Shown here: one piece after another, positions 54,801 through 62,535 of the stretch
Layout: each line of letters starts with the position of its first letter
Numbering within the stretch: the stretch's first letter is position 1
From: Nocardioides silvaticus
GTDB lineage: Bacteria; Actinomycetota; Actinomycetes; Propionibacteriales; Nocardioidaceae
Direction: 5' to 3'
NCBI RefSeq assembly: GCF_003160695.1
Contig: NZ_QGDD01000001.1
Location: 124,001-188,000 of the forward strand
DNA length: 64,000 nucleotides
Made by a program: the position numbers and the translations under genes
The notes under the pieces: generated by a model
What the model was told of the DNA's origin: nothing
Databases searched by the model: none
The model's input: the letters and a program-made list of their open reading frames with translations, nothing else

Positions 54801-55685
54801 GTGGCGTGGCGGCCGTCCGGCGTTCCCGGGCTTCTAGCAGTGCTGGGCTGCGTGTCGACCATTCTTCTCGTTGTCGTCCTCGTCCGCATGGTTGTGCTGC
54901 ACGACAAGACAGCCGATCGCCTCGGACACGAGGTCGCTGTACCGGCTTCGCCAGCGGCGTCGTCCGTCTCCACGACCCCGTCGCCGGACCCACCGGTCAC
55001 TCCCTCGCCGACCCCACCCGCTACTCCCGTCCTTTCACCGTCGACCGCGCCGGAGTCGTCCGAGGCACCCGTGCCCACCGGCATGGGGGTGCGGCTGATG
55101 CGTCTCCTCTCGCAGGTCGGGGTCGTGGCCCAGCGGCCCGACGTCCCTGGCTACGAGCGTGACTGCGGACCGGGCCAGGGATGCGTCTTCGGCACGGAAT
55201 GGAGCGACGCAACCGATGCGCCCGACAGCCGGAATGGCTGCGACACGCGCAATGACGTCCTGCGGCGGGACCTCATCGACACGGTCATCGACCCCGACAC
55301 TCAGGGGTGCGTCGTCCTGAGCGGCACTCTGCACGATCCGTACACCGGCCGGGCTATCCCCTTCGAGCGCGGCTGGGAGACCTCGATCGCCGTCCAGGTG
55401 GATCACGTGATCCCGCTGGCCGCGGCGTGGGACCTGGGCGCTTGGCGCTGGTCCGCCGCAAGACGAGCCACCTTCGCCAACGACATCCGGCGCGAGCTGC
55501 TCGCCGTCGGCGGACCGGCGAACATGAGCAAGGGCGACAGCACGCCGGCCTCATGGCTACCGCCCAACAAGGCGTTCCGCTGTGAGTACGCCGTGCTCTA
55601 CCTCCGCGCGAGCCTCCACTACGCCCTGCCCATCACGCGAGCCGACGCCGAGGTGCTCGAGAACGTCGCTCGGCGCTGCGGGTGA
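54801..55685 (+). CDS. membrane-anchored HNH-family nuclease (DUF1524-like)
   Basis: 294 residues. A membrane helix (about 8-33, LLAVLGCVSTILLVVVLVRM) and a Pro/Ser/Thr-rich spacer (about 45-95) lead to a C-terminal nuclease domain: VDHVIPLAAAWDLGAW, FANDIRRELLAV, NMSKGDSTPASWLPPN and CEYA, the DHIVPL-type HNH (GmrSD/DUF1524-like) motif. Orientation suggests the nuclease lies outside the membrane. It is divergent from the MotA-like gene and converges with the TerD gene, 1 base between stops. Confidence 0.78.
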   Translation: MAWRPSGVPGLLAVLGCVSTILLVVVLVRMVVLHDKTADRLGHEVAVPASPAASSVSTTPSPDPPVTPSPTPPATPVLSPSTAPESSEAPVPTGMGVRLMRLLSQVGVVAQRPDVPGYERDCGPGQGCVFGTEWSDATDAPDSRNGCDTRNDVLRRDLIDTVIDPDTQGCVVLSGTLHDPYTGRAIPFERGWETSIAVQVDHVIPLAAAWDLGAWRWSAARRATFANDIRRELLAVGGPANMSKGDSTPASWLPPNKAFRCEYAVLYLRASLHYALPITRADAEVLENVARRCG

Positions 55686-55686
55686 G

Positions 55687-56238
55687 TCAGTCGCGGAGCT
55701 GCACCCCGAAGTCGCGCACCAGCGAGGCGAAGTCCTTCGGGTAGGTCTGGGCCACCTTCTCGAGTCCCCACTCCTCGTCATAGACGTGGAGACGGGCCAG
55801 ACGCACGCAGCTGCTGGGTCCCGGGGGCGGCACCGAGCAACTGGCCAGGGCGACACCGTCTGCCGGTCTCCAGACCGCCACCTCGATGGCCGAGGTGGAG
55901 CCGAGCGTGTGCCCCGAGAGCGGGATGGTCGCCAGCGCCAGCTCGATGCTCGACGCTGTCGCTGGGAGGACCGTGCCGTCGACCAGCACCTGAGCAGTCT
56001 TTCCGGAGCCCGAGGGGTGATCTTCGCGGAGGAACACGCTCCGGTCGCCAGCGACGGGCTGGATGCGGAAGACGAAGTGTCCTTGGGATAGCACCGTCCC
56101 GTCCGCTGAGCAGACGAAGGCCGCAAGAGCGGTCTCGGCCGCGCCAGGATCCCACCGGACTTCCACGACCAGCGCCGGTGAGCACGCCCGGTCGATGCGG
56201 TCGCGCTCGCCCGCCCCGGTCGGCGATCCGGCGGTCAT
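55687..56238 (-). CDS. TerD-family protein
   Basis: 183 residues. LVVEVRWDPGAAETALAAFV, GHFVFRIQPVAGD, HPSGSGKTAQVLVDGTV, and the closing TYPKDFASLVRDFGVQL show the TerD fold, which binds calcium in tellurite/phage/colicin resistance operons. The calcium Asp residues are partly changed (LAAF in place of DLDA), so metal binding is uncertain. The ATG at 56238 has GGAGGAGG upstream and overlaps the GTPase stop (ATGA). Last gene of the seven-gene operon. Confidence 0.78.
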   Translation of the reverse strand: MTAGSPTGAGERDRIDRACSPALVVEVRWDPGAAETALAAFVCSADGTVLSQGHFVFRIQPVAGDRSVFLREDHPSGSGKTAQVLVDGTVLPATASSIELALATIPLSGHTLGSTSAIEVAVWRPADGVALASCSVPPPGPSSCVRLARLHVYDEEWGLEKVAQTYPKDFASLVRDFGVQLRD

Positions 56239-57377
56239 GTGTCCTCCTCCAGAATCCACTTGAGAGGATCGAGCACCCGGAAAGGCGCGATCCCGGCGTC
56301 GGGAACGGCGTCCCCCCGAGGTCTGCCGCCCAGAGCCGAGACCGCGAAAAAACGGTGCCGCTCGGCGTGCTCGCGCAGGAGGTTGGGCAGCCCGGGACCG
56401 TCGACGAAGGTGATGAAGGAGCGGACCTCGGCGTCGAGGAGATCGACGTCGTCGCGGTCGATCGCCGGCGACCTCATCGAAGGATCGCGCCGCAAGGGCG
56501 ATCCCGCGCGAGCCATCGCGAGGCTCAGTCGGGTCCCGGCGACCTTGCGCAGCTCCTGGAGGGCATCGACCTTCGACAGTGCGACCGCAAAGGGCACTCG
56601 GGTATGCCGGCCCTCGCGATGCTGGCTCAAGAAGTCGAGCAGCTGCTCGATGACCTTGATCCCGTCGCCACCAGGCTCCCCGCTGGCGTCGTACGCGCCG
56701 CGCAGCATCTCGCGGATGCTCTCGACCTTGTAGGGGTCCAAAAGGGCGACGATTCCATCAGCGCGCCTGAGGAACTCCAGCCGGTGGCTGCGCGACGCGA
56801 GGTCTTCGAGATCCTCGCCGGCGACGTCACGGAGGACCAGCGCCCGGGTCCGGCCCCCCTGCTCCTTGAAGGAGAAGATCAGCGGCCGTTGGGCGGTCTC
56901 GTCGTCCTGGATCGTGGCGGTCGAGGTCAGCATCTGGCGCTGCTGGTAGAGCGGGCGCCGGTAGCGCTCGTCGAAGATCCGGTCGGTGTCGCCGTGCGCC
57001 CGCAGATGAGAGCGGTGTTGGGTCGTCACCCAGAGCTCCAGCTGCCCCCGCAGCACCGCGAGGTAGAGGCTCTTCCCGGTAGACCTCGCACCGGCCATGG
57101 CGATGCACGTCACGACCGGCTGGGACTCGCGCCACAACGCAGGGATGGGACCAAGGCACCAAGCGCACGCCTCTTGGCGGGTGGGTTCCTTGCACCGGGG
57201 ACACACGCCGCTGAGACGGCCGTCCTCTACCGGGACCGGCGGACGTACCCTCTCCTCCCAGCCGCGGAGCCGGTTCGCTTCGGTTGGGCTCTCTGATGAG
57301 CAGGAGCCCTCGCACGACAGCACTCGCGCGGGCTCGGCGAGCTCGCGGAAGCAGGTCGGGCACTTGGGACGCCCCAT
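56235..57377 (-). CDS. zinc-ribbon TRAFAC-type GTPase
   Basis: 380 residues. Two zinc clusters (C6/C9/C22/C26 and C59/C62/C71/C74) precede a P-loop GAGRSTGKS-like site, seen as GARSTGKS at 96-103. A DxxGE element (DVAGEDL, about 184-190) and a G4-like SKVD (268-271) complete the GTPase. These match the TRAFAC-clade double-GTPase group linked to bacterial conflict systems. The switch residues are visible, so it is likely active. It overlaps the vWA gene stop by one base (TGATG). Confidence 0.75.
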   Translation of the reverse strand: MGRPKCPTCFRELAEPARVLSCEGSCSSESPTEANRLRGWEERVRPPVPVEDGRLSGVCPRCKEPTRQEACAWCLGPIPALWRESQPVVTCIAMAGARSTGKSLYLAVLRGQLELWVTTQHRSHLRAHGDTDRIFDERYRRPLYQQRQMLTSTATIQDDETAQRPLIFSFKEQGGRTRALVLRDVAGEDLEDLASRSHRLEFLRRADGIVALLDPYKVESIREMLRGAYDASGEPGGDGIKVIEQLLDFLSQHREGRHTRVPFAVALSKVDALQELRKVAGTRLSLAMARAGSPLRRDPSMRSPAIDRDDVDLLDAEVRSFITFVDGPGLPNLLREHAERHRFFAVSALGGRPRGDAVPDAGIAPFRVLDPLKWILEEDT

Positions 57378-58402
57378 CACGCGTCTCCCGTCAGCGCATG
57401 CACCATCTCGGCGCTCTCCCATCCGTCCGCCGTCGGCTCGAGCTCGACTACGCTCAATCTTGAACTGAAACCCTCGCGTCCGTGGAGTGGGCCCGCGCTC
57501 ACGACGAGGACCACCCGCGACGTTCCTCCGTTCGCGTACTCTGCCAGGTCGTAGAAGTCCGCCGGGACACCGTCGGTCACGACCGCGATGGCCCGGGCAC
57601 CCTGGGCGACGGCCTGTCGAACGGCGGGCGTGGCGAGGTTCCAGGACGGTGGCCGACGGTCCTCGAGGACCCGGTCGACGAGCACTTGCGGGCGCGCGAC
57701 TGCCTCGTCGACCAGTACCGGGCGGGTCAGCCCCGTGACCACGGCAGCGACGGGCAGGCGCCCGCTGGACTCCGCGAGGATGCCTGCAACCATCTCCACC
57801 AGGTGCCCGAGCGTCTCCCCGGGAAAGGATGCGCGCATCGAGTACGAGCCGTCGAGGACGAGGCCCCACGGTTCGCCGCTGCGGTGCGGGGCCTGGCCTC
57901 CGCGGGCCCGCCGCACGGCTGCGCGGCCGGCGGTCAGCCACGGATGCTCCCGCTCGTCGAGAGGGCCACGCGGCGCGTGCTTCCCCGGCGCTTCGTCCGG
58001 TGCCGGGCCCGCTCGGCCGTCCTGGTCGGGGACGAGCATCCTCCACCCGGCTCCCGTCCGCTCGAGGCGGGCGAGCTCGAGCTCGGTCAGTGCGCCTGCA
58101 TCGGTGGCCGGCACGAGCACCTGCTCCGCCTCCACAGCAGTGCTCGCGAGCCGCACGTCCAGCCCGATCCGCGTGCCTGCGGGGAAATCGGGCCCCGACG
58201 CCGGACGCGCCACCAGGCGCACGTGGCCGACCCGACCGACGAGCACGGTGACCGGGTCGATGCGGCCTATTGCGGCGTCCTTGCCCTGCGCATCGACTGC
58301 GTGCAACTCGACACCCGGCGCTCCGCCGGTCAGGTGAGCGCGCAGATCCACGTCCGGGAGCTCCGTGCTCTGACCGTAAGTCAGCTCTGTCAGCTCAGCC
58401 AC
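57377..58402 (-). CDS. vWA-domain protein (TerF-like)
   Basis: 341 residues. A 160-residue N-terminal beta-rich part (LTYGQSTELPDVDLRAHL) is followed by a von Willebrand A domain with an intact metal-ion site DGSYS (184-188) and AIAVVTDGVPADF. vWA domains bind partner proteins through magnesium. Such proteins pair with TerD and GTPase partners in ter-like operons. A GTG start lies 3 bases after the GAP1-like stop. Confidence 0.75.
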   Translation of the reverse strand: MAELTELTYGQSTELPDVDLRAHLTGGAPGVELHAVDAQGKDAAIGRIDPVTVLVGRVGHVRLVARPASGPDFPAGTRIGLDVRLASTAVEAEQVLVPATDAGALTELELARLERTGAGWRMLVPDQDGRAGPAPDEAPGKHAPRGPLDEREHPWLTAGRAAVRRARGGQAPHRSGEPWGLVLDGSYSMRASFPGETLGHLVEMVAGILAESSGRLPVAAVVTGLTRPVLVDEAVARPQVLVDRVLEDRRPPSWNLATPAVRQAVAQGARAIAVVTDGVPADFYDLAEYANGGTSRVVLVVSAGPLHGREGFSSRLSVVELEPTADGWESAEMVHALTGDA

Positions 58403-58405
58403 GTC

Positions 58406-59731
58406 TCACTCCTTCTCGGTGTCGAGGTCGTCGGGGAGCCGGCCCGTCGCCCGGTGCGCCTCCTCGTAGTCCGCCAACCACCTCTCGACTCGGCCGACGG
58501 TGTCGGGCGCGACGGCCAGCGCGTCCGCGCCACGCACGACTGCCCGCGCGAGTTGGGCGTCCTCGGGCCGACCGACGTCGGCCGCCGGGAGTTGCACGGT
58601 CATCTGCACCTCGAGCGGCGCATCGGCCACACGGACGGGGCCTAGCTCCTCGTCCAGCCCGGACGGGTCGTCGGACGCCTCGTCGACGCGACGGGGCGGA
58701 CCCAGACGCGCCCCCCACTGGAGGAGAAGGTCGTCGCGACGAGATTCATCCTCCAGGTCCTCGAGGATCGCCAGGGCCAGGGGTTCCCCTACGTCCAGGT
58801 AGTCGTCACCGCCGTCGGCGATGTCGTCCATCAGGCCCAGGACGCGATCGAGGTCTGCCGGGCCGTAACGCCCGGCGTCGGTCAGCTCGAAGAAGGCGTC
58901 CTGCCAGAGGCCCTCGGCTGGCCAGCGCTGCCCGGCGTGCTCCCACTCACCCCCGGACGGCGCCGCGGGCAAGTCGGCGAGGTCCAGCACGAGCATCGTG
59001 CGCTGGGGTTGGCTGGCCGCCAGATCCTTCGCCTCCCCGAGGTCAACTGAAGGGATGAAGACGATAACCGCGTCGGTCTCGAGGATGGACTGCATGCGCG
59101 CGGCTCGCTCGAAAGTGCTGAAGGGGAAGCTGCCGGCCGCGACCGGTGCCGCGGTGAAGTGACACACCACGGCGAGCCAGGCGACGAACTCCTCCTGCGA
59201 CTCCGAGGCAAGGACCAACGACCAACCGCGCTCACGGCACGTGCCTGCGGCTGCCAGGAGTGCCTCGGTCTCCTCCTGCCGGGACAGCGCCCTCTCGATC
59301 GCGGCCGCCCGCCCCGACGTCCGCGGTGCCTCGAACCGTCCCAGGACCGTCTCGTCGACCTCGCGAGGACCGAAGGGGGTGAGCCAGAGGTTCGAGTGCC
59401 AAAGGTCGATCGGCCGGAGTGTGCGAGACAGACCGGCCCTGCCGACCGCGTGGGTGAAGACGTTGCCGGGCCTCCCAGTGGCGTCCTTGCCGGCCTCGAC
59501 CGCGTGCCACCAGACGCTGCCGCCCTCGTCGAAGTACCGGAACGTTAGTCGTCGGATCCGCGTGGACAGCTCGGCGGTGCTGGGGAAGTCCACCAGCGGT
59601 GCCAGGAGCTCGAGCCGGGTGGTCACCCCGGCCCGCATCTGCTTCTCGAGGGCACGCGGTGTCCCCCGAGTCGCAGCCTGGACCTCCCAGCCAGCCCGAC
59701 CCGCGGCGTAGGTGAGCTCGTACCAGGTCAT
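58406..59731 (-). CDS. GTPase-associated protein 1 (GAP1)-like protein
   Basis: 441 residues. The N-terminus WYELTYAAGRAGWEVQAATR and RAGVTTRLELLAPL matches, from memory, the GAP1-N family of GTPase-linked conflict-system proteins. The middle has SLVLASESQEEFVAWLAVVC and AVIVFIPSVDLGEAKDLAAS, a Rossmann-like part. Acidic C-terminal helices close it. It presumably regulates the zinc-ribbon GTPase. Overlaps the fibronectin-like gene by ATGA. Confidence 0.6.
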   Translation of the reverse strand: MTWYELTYAAGRAGWEVQAATRGTPRALEKQMRAGVTTRLELLAPLVDFPSTAELSTRIRRLTFRYFDEGGSVWWHAVEAGKDATGRPGNVFTHAVGRAGLSRTLRPIDLWHSNLWLTPFGPREVDETVLGRFEAPRTSGRAAAIERALSRQEETEALLAAAGTCRERGWSLVLASESQEEFVAWLAVVCHFTAAPVAAGSFPFSTFERAARMQSILETDAVIVFIPSVDLGEAKDLAASQPQRTMLVLDLADLPAAPSGGEWEHAGQRWPAEGLWQDAFFELTDAGRYGPADLDRVLGLMDDIADGGDDYLDVGEPLALAILEDLEDESRRDDLLLQWGARLGPPRRVDEASDDPSGLDEELGPVRVADAPLEVQMTVQLPAADVGRPEDAQLARAVVRGADALAVAPDTVGRVERWLADYEEAHRATGRLPDDLDTEKE

Positions 59732-61938
59732 GGGTCGCCCCGCAGCTGGGAAAGCGGCGGGTCGAGCACGGCGTAGCGCTCCTGCTCATCCCGCAGGTCA
59801 ACGAACAATCGCACGAACCCGGGGCGTGAGTCTCGTGGCCACGGGAGGACGGACTTGGGTTCTCCTCGCTGCAGGCGCGGCTGGAACGTCTCGATCCGCT
59901 CGCCGTCGTCGAGGTGGAGCGGAAGCCGATCCTCCCTCCGCACCAGCACCAACGGCACCTCCACGTCGAGGTCGGCGGTCACCCGCAACTCCCGCCCGAC
60001 CTCCTCCGTCACCCTCCGCAGACCCCGCCGCACCTGGCCGTGGACGGGCACGACGTCGCAGTCCAGACGCGTCAACCCCGGGTAAGTGACGCGGTACGGC
60101 GGTCCCTGCTTGTGCCCGGTGGCGTGAAACGAAATGCCAACGACGTAGAGCACCGCGCCCTCAGACGGAAGGGGATCCAGGTGCACCCCGCCGCGCAGTC
60201 GGTGCTCCTCGGGCCTGATCTCAGCCACCACGGGCATAGCTGAGAAATCCTGCGCACCGTGGTCGTCCTCGGCGCTCGCACGCAGAACCTTGACCAGGCC
60301 TGCCCCGTCCGGCCAGGCAAAGGACAGGAACTGCTCGTCCACGCGCTCGACCAGCTGCACGTGGCGGACCGCTCCGGCGCGGTGGTGGACGACGGTGGGC
60401 CCGACACGGCACAGGGCGCCGTCGCGAGACGCCGTGACCGCCGTGAAGTGGAGCCGATCCTCTCCAGGCAGTCGCGGGCGCACCGCCCGGCTCGCGCTGC
60501 CGTGGACGACCGTGTCCTCACTGAAGGCGCCCTCGCGCTCTAGGACCGCCCGCCCCACCGTGCGCTCACCGAGACCCTCGGGGGGACGCTCGAGCAGGGC
60601 GTGGATCTCGACGCGGAGCCCAGCCTCCGCCAGCGGCGTCCAGGTGATGACGAAGTCGCCGTCCTCATTCTCCTCTACCAGCAGGTCGGAGACCACGGGG
60701 AGCTCGGCCTGCACGGTCTGCCGCGACGTCACCGGCAACGAGCGCTCGAGCCTCCCGTCCACGGTGGCGCACGCGTACATCCGGTACTCGTAACTGCCCG
60801 CCTCCACGTCGTCGTCGACGAAGCCGCTGAGGTTCTCCCCCGGACGGTCACCGCTGATCCGCCGATCCACGTCGAAGGCCTGCGGGGTGCTCCCGAACTC
60901 GTCGACCGGCACGCGCAGGACCTCGACGCGCTCGATGCCGGAGGCAACCTGCCACCCTGCCGACACCTGACCGCCCGTGGTGCGGATCCTCAGGCCGCGT
61001 ACGGGCTGCACGGTCACGCCCTCCGCCCACCAGACCGGGAGGGCAGCGCGTGCCTCCGCTTCCGTGGCTCCCGCCTGGACGGCGACGGCGTAGAAACGGC
61101 GGGCGCTGCTGAACGGCTCGTCGTCGACGAGGAAGGCGTCGTGGGTAGCGCCGACGACGCGCACTCCGACGTGCGGGTCGAGGTTCCACGGCCGGGTGTC
61201 GTCGCGCGCGCCCAGACGGAAGATCCGCACCTGGCCGTCCTCGGCGCCCCCGTCCCACGTCAGCCGGATGCCGTCGTCGCCCGCGGGCGTGAAGCGGATC
61301 CGTCGACCGGTCGGCAATGACCCCCCGACGTCCGTGTTGCCAGCGAAAGCGTCGCCAGGCACCGGCCCCGTGGGGCGCACGGAGGCCGCGGGGGCTTGCG
61401 CCGTGGACGTCGGGGCGAGTCCCAGCACAGCGAGCAGATCCTCCTCGTGCCGACGGACGAAGTCGCGCCACAGCCGGCGCTCAGCCGGCGACACCGTCAC
61501 CCGGCGCAGATCGTCCGGCGAGGTGAGTCCTCGCAGGGTGGCCGCCAGCTCCGGGCCGATGGGCACGCTTTCGCCGCTTGCCCGCAGGCTCTCGAGCCAG
61601 GAGTCCAGGTCGCCCCCAACGCGCGATTCTGAGTCGGCGGACGCGGCGGAGGTCCTCGTACGCGACTCCCGTGGCGGAGCGGTCGCCTGTACCCGACCCG
61701 CCACCCGCTCGTCCGCAGATCCGTCCGCCTCTGCCGCTCCCCGGATGACGGCAGCCAGCTCGTCGAAGTGCCGGCCCAGGGAGGGCTGGTCGTCCCAGAG
61801 CAAGCGCGCCATCACGTAGGGATCGGTGATGCACAGCCGTGCTGCCACCTCCACGTCCTGCGGTGTGGGCCGGCCGTCCGGGGGCAGCCCGTCCCGCCAT
61901 GCCAGCGCACGGTCGACGCGCCGCTGCGAGTCGCTCAC
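59728..61938 (-). CDS. large fibronectin-III/Ig-like multi-domain protein of the GTPase locus
   Basis: 736 residues. N-terminal helices (DVEVAARLCITDPYVMARLL) and a linker are followed by repeated beta-sandwich units of fibronectin-III type (RIRFTPAGDDGIRLTWDGG; LRIRTTGGQVSAGWQVASG; VSDLLVEENEDGDFVITWTP). No signal peptide is seen, so these would be intracellular scaffolds, as described for proteins next to TRAFAC GTPases. A GTG start overlaps the membrane gene stop (GTGA). Confidence 0.6.
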   Translation of the reverse strand: MSDSQRRVDRALAWRDGLPPDGRPTPQDVEVAARLCITDPYVMARLLWDDQPSLGRHFDELAAVIRGAAEADGSADERVAGRVQATAPPRESRTRTSAASADSESRVGGDLDSWLESLRASGESVPIGPELAATLRGLTSPDDLRRVTVSPAERRLWRDFVRRHEEDLLAVLGLAPTSTAQAPAASVRPTGPVPGDAFAGNTDVGGSLPTGRRIRFTPAGDDGIRLTWDGGAEDGQVRIFRLGARDDTRPWNLDPHVGVRVVGATHDAFLVDDEPFSSARRFYAVAVQAGATEAEARAALPVWWAEGVTVQPVRGLRIRTTGGQVSAGWQVASGIERVEVLRVPVDEFGSTPQAFDVDRRISGDRPGENLSGFVDDDVEAGSYEYRMYACATVDGRLERSLPVTSRQTVQAELPVVSDLLVEENEDGDFVITWTPLAEAGLRVEIHALLERPPEGLGERTVGRAVLEREGAFSEDTVVHGSASRAVRPRLPGEDRLHFTAVTASRDGALCRVGPTVVHHRAGAVRHVQLVERVDEQFLSFAWPDGAGLVKVLRASAEDDHGAQDFSAMPVVAEIRPEEHRLRGGVHLDPLPSEGAVLYVVGISFHATGHKQGPPYRVTYPGLTRLDCDVVPVHGQVRRGLRRVTEEVGRELRVTADLDVEVPLVLVRREDRLPLHLDDGERIETFQPRLQRGEPKSVLPWPRDSRPGFVRLFVDLRDEQERYAVLDPPLSQLRGDP

Positions 61939-62534
61939 CAGAAGTCTCCCTTCTCAATCGGGGTCGAGCGGACGGGCACGTCCCACTCGTCGACATCCCG
62001 CCGCACTGGAGGTCCACCGAGTGGAACCGCGGCGGAACGCGCGAGGCGCGCTCCCGAGATCGCGACGAGACCGCTTGCGAGGCACAGCCACACGGCTGGC
62101 GCCGGCGAGATCTGGACCGCGTCCGTCACGTGCCTGTCGAGCTGCCAACCGAGGAGCAACGCATCGGTTGCCACGGCGGTCCACCCCGCGCCGATCACCA
62201 CCGCCACCAACCTCGCAGCGGCGCTCGGCCCCCGCCGGACGTTCTCGGCCACCATCCCCAGCGTGATGGCCGACAGCACCAGCGCCGCAGCGGCGAGCGG
62301 TGACGACGCGAGGCGGGCGTCGAGTACGGACACCAGGTCGTCGCCCGCTGTCCGTGCCCATCCGAAGGGCAGCGCAGCCACGAGGAGGACGCCAGCAACC
62401 GCCAGCAGGACCGGGCCCGCTGCGCCGGCCAGTCTAGTGGAGCCGCGAGAGCGGCCGCCGAGGCCGAGCCGGAGTGCTGCCGCGACGAGGCCGGCATCCA
62501 CCACCGCCAGGGTCACGAGATCGATCCCTGACAT
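61935..62534 (-). CDS. polytopic membrane protein of the GTPase locus
   Basis: 199 residues with about four to five membrane segments (AGPVLLAVAGVLLVAALPFG, LAAAALVLSAITLGMVA, LVAVVIGAGWTAVATDALLL, VWLCLASGLVAISGARLA). No family can be named. The ATG at 62534 starts 1 base after the upstream stop, with GAG as a weak ribosome site. It may be the membrane port of the system. Confidence 0.6.
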   Translation of the reverse strand: MSGIDLVTLAVVDAGLVAAALRLGLGGRSRGSTRLAGAAGPVLLAVAGVLLVAALPFGWARTAGDDLVSVLDARLASSPLAAAALVLSAITLGMVAENVRRGPSAAARLVAVVIGAGWTAVATDALLLGWQLDRHVTDAVQISPAPAVWLCLASGLVAISGARLARSAAVPLGGPPVRRDVDEWDVPVRSTPIEKGDFW

Positions 62535-62535
62535 C

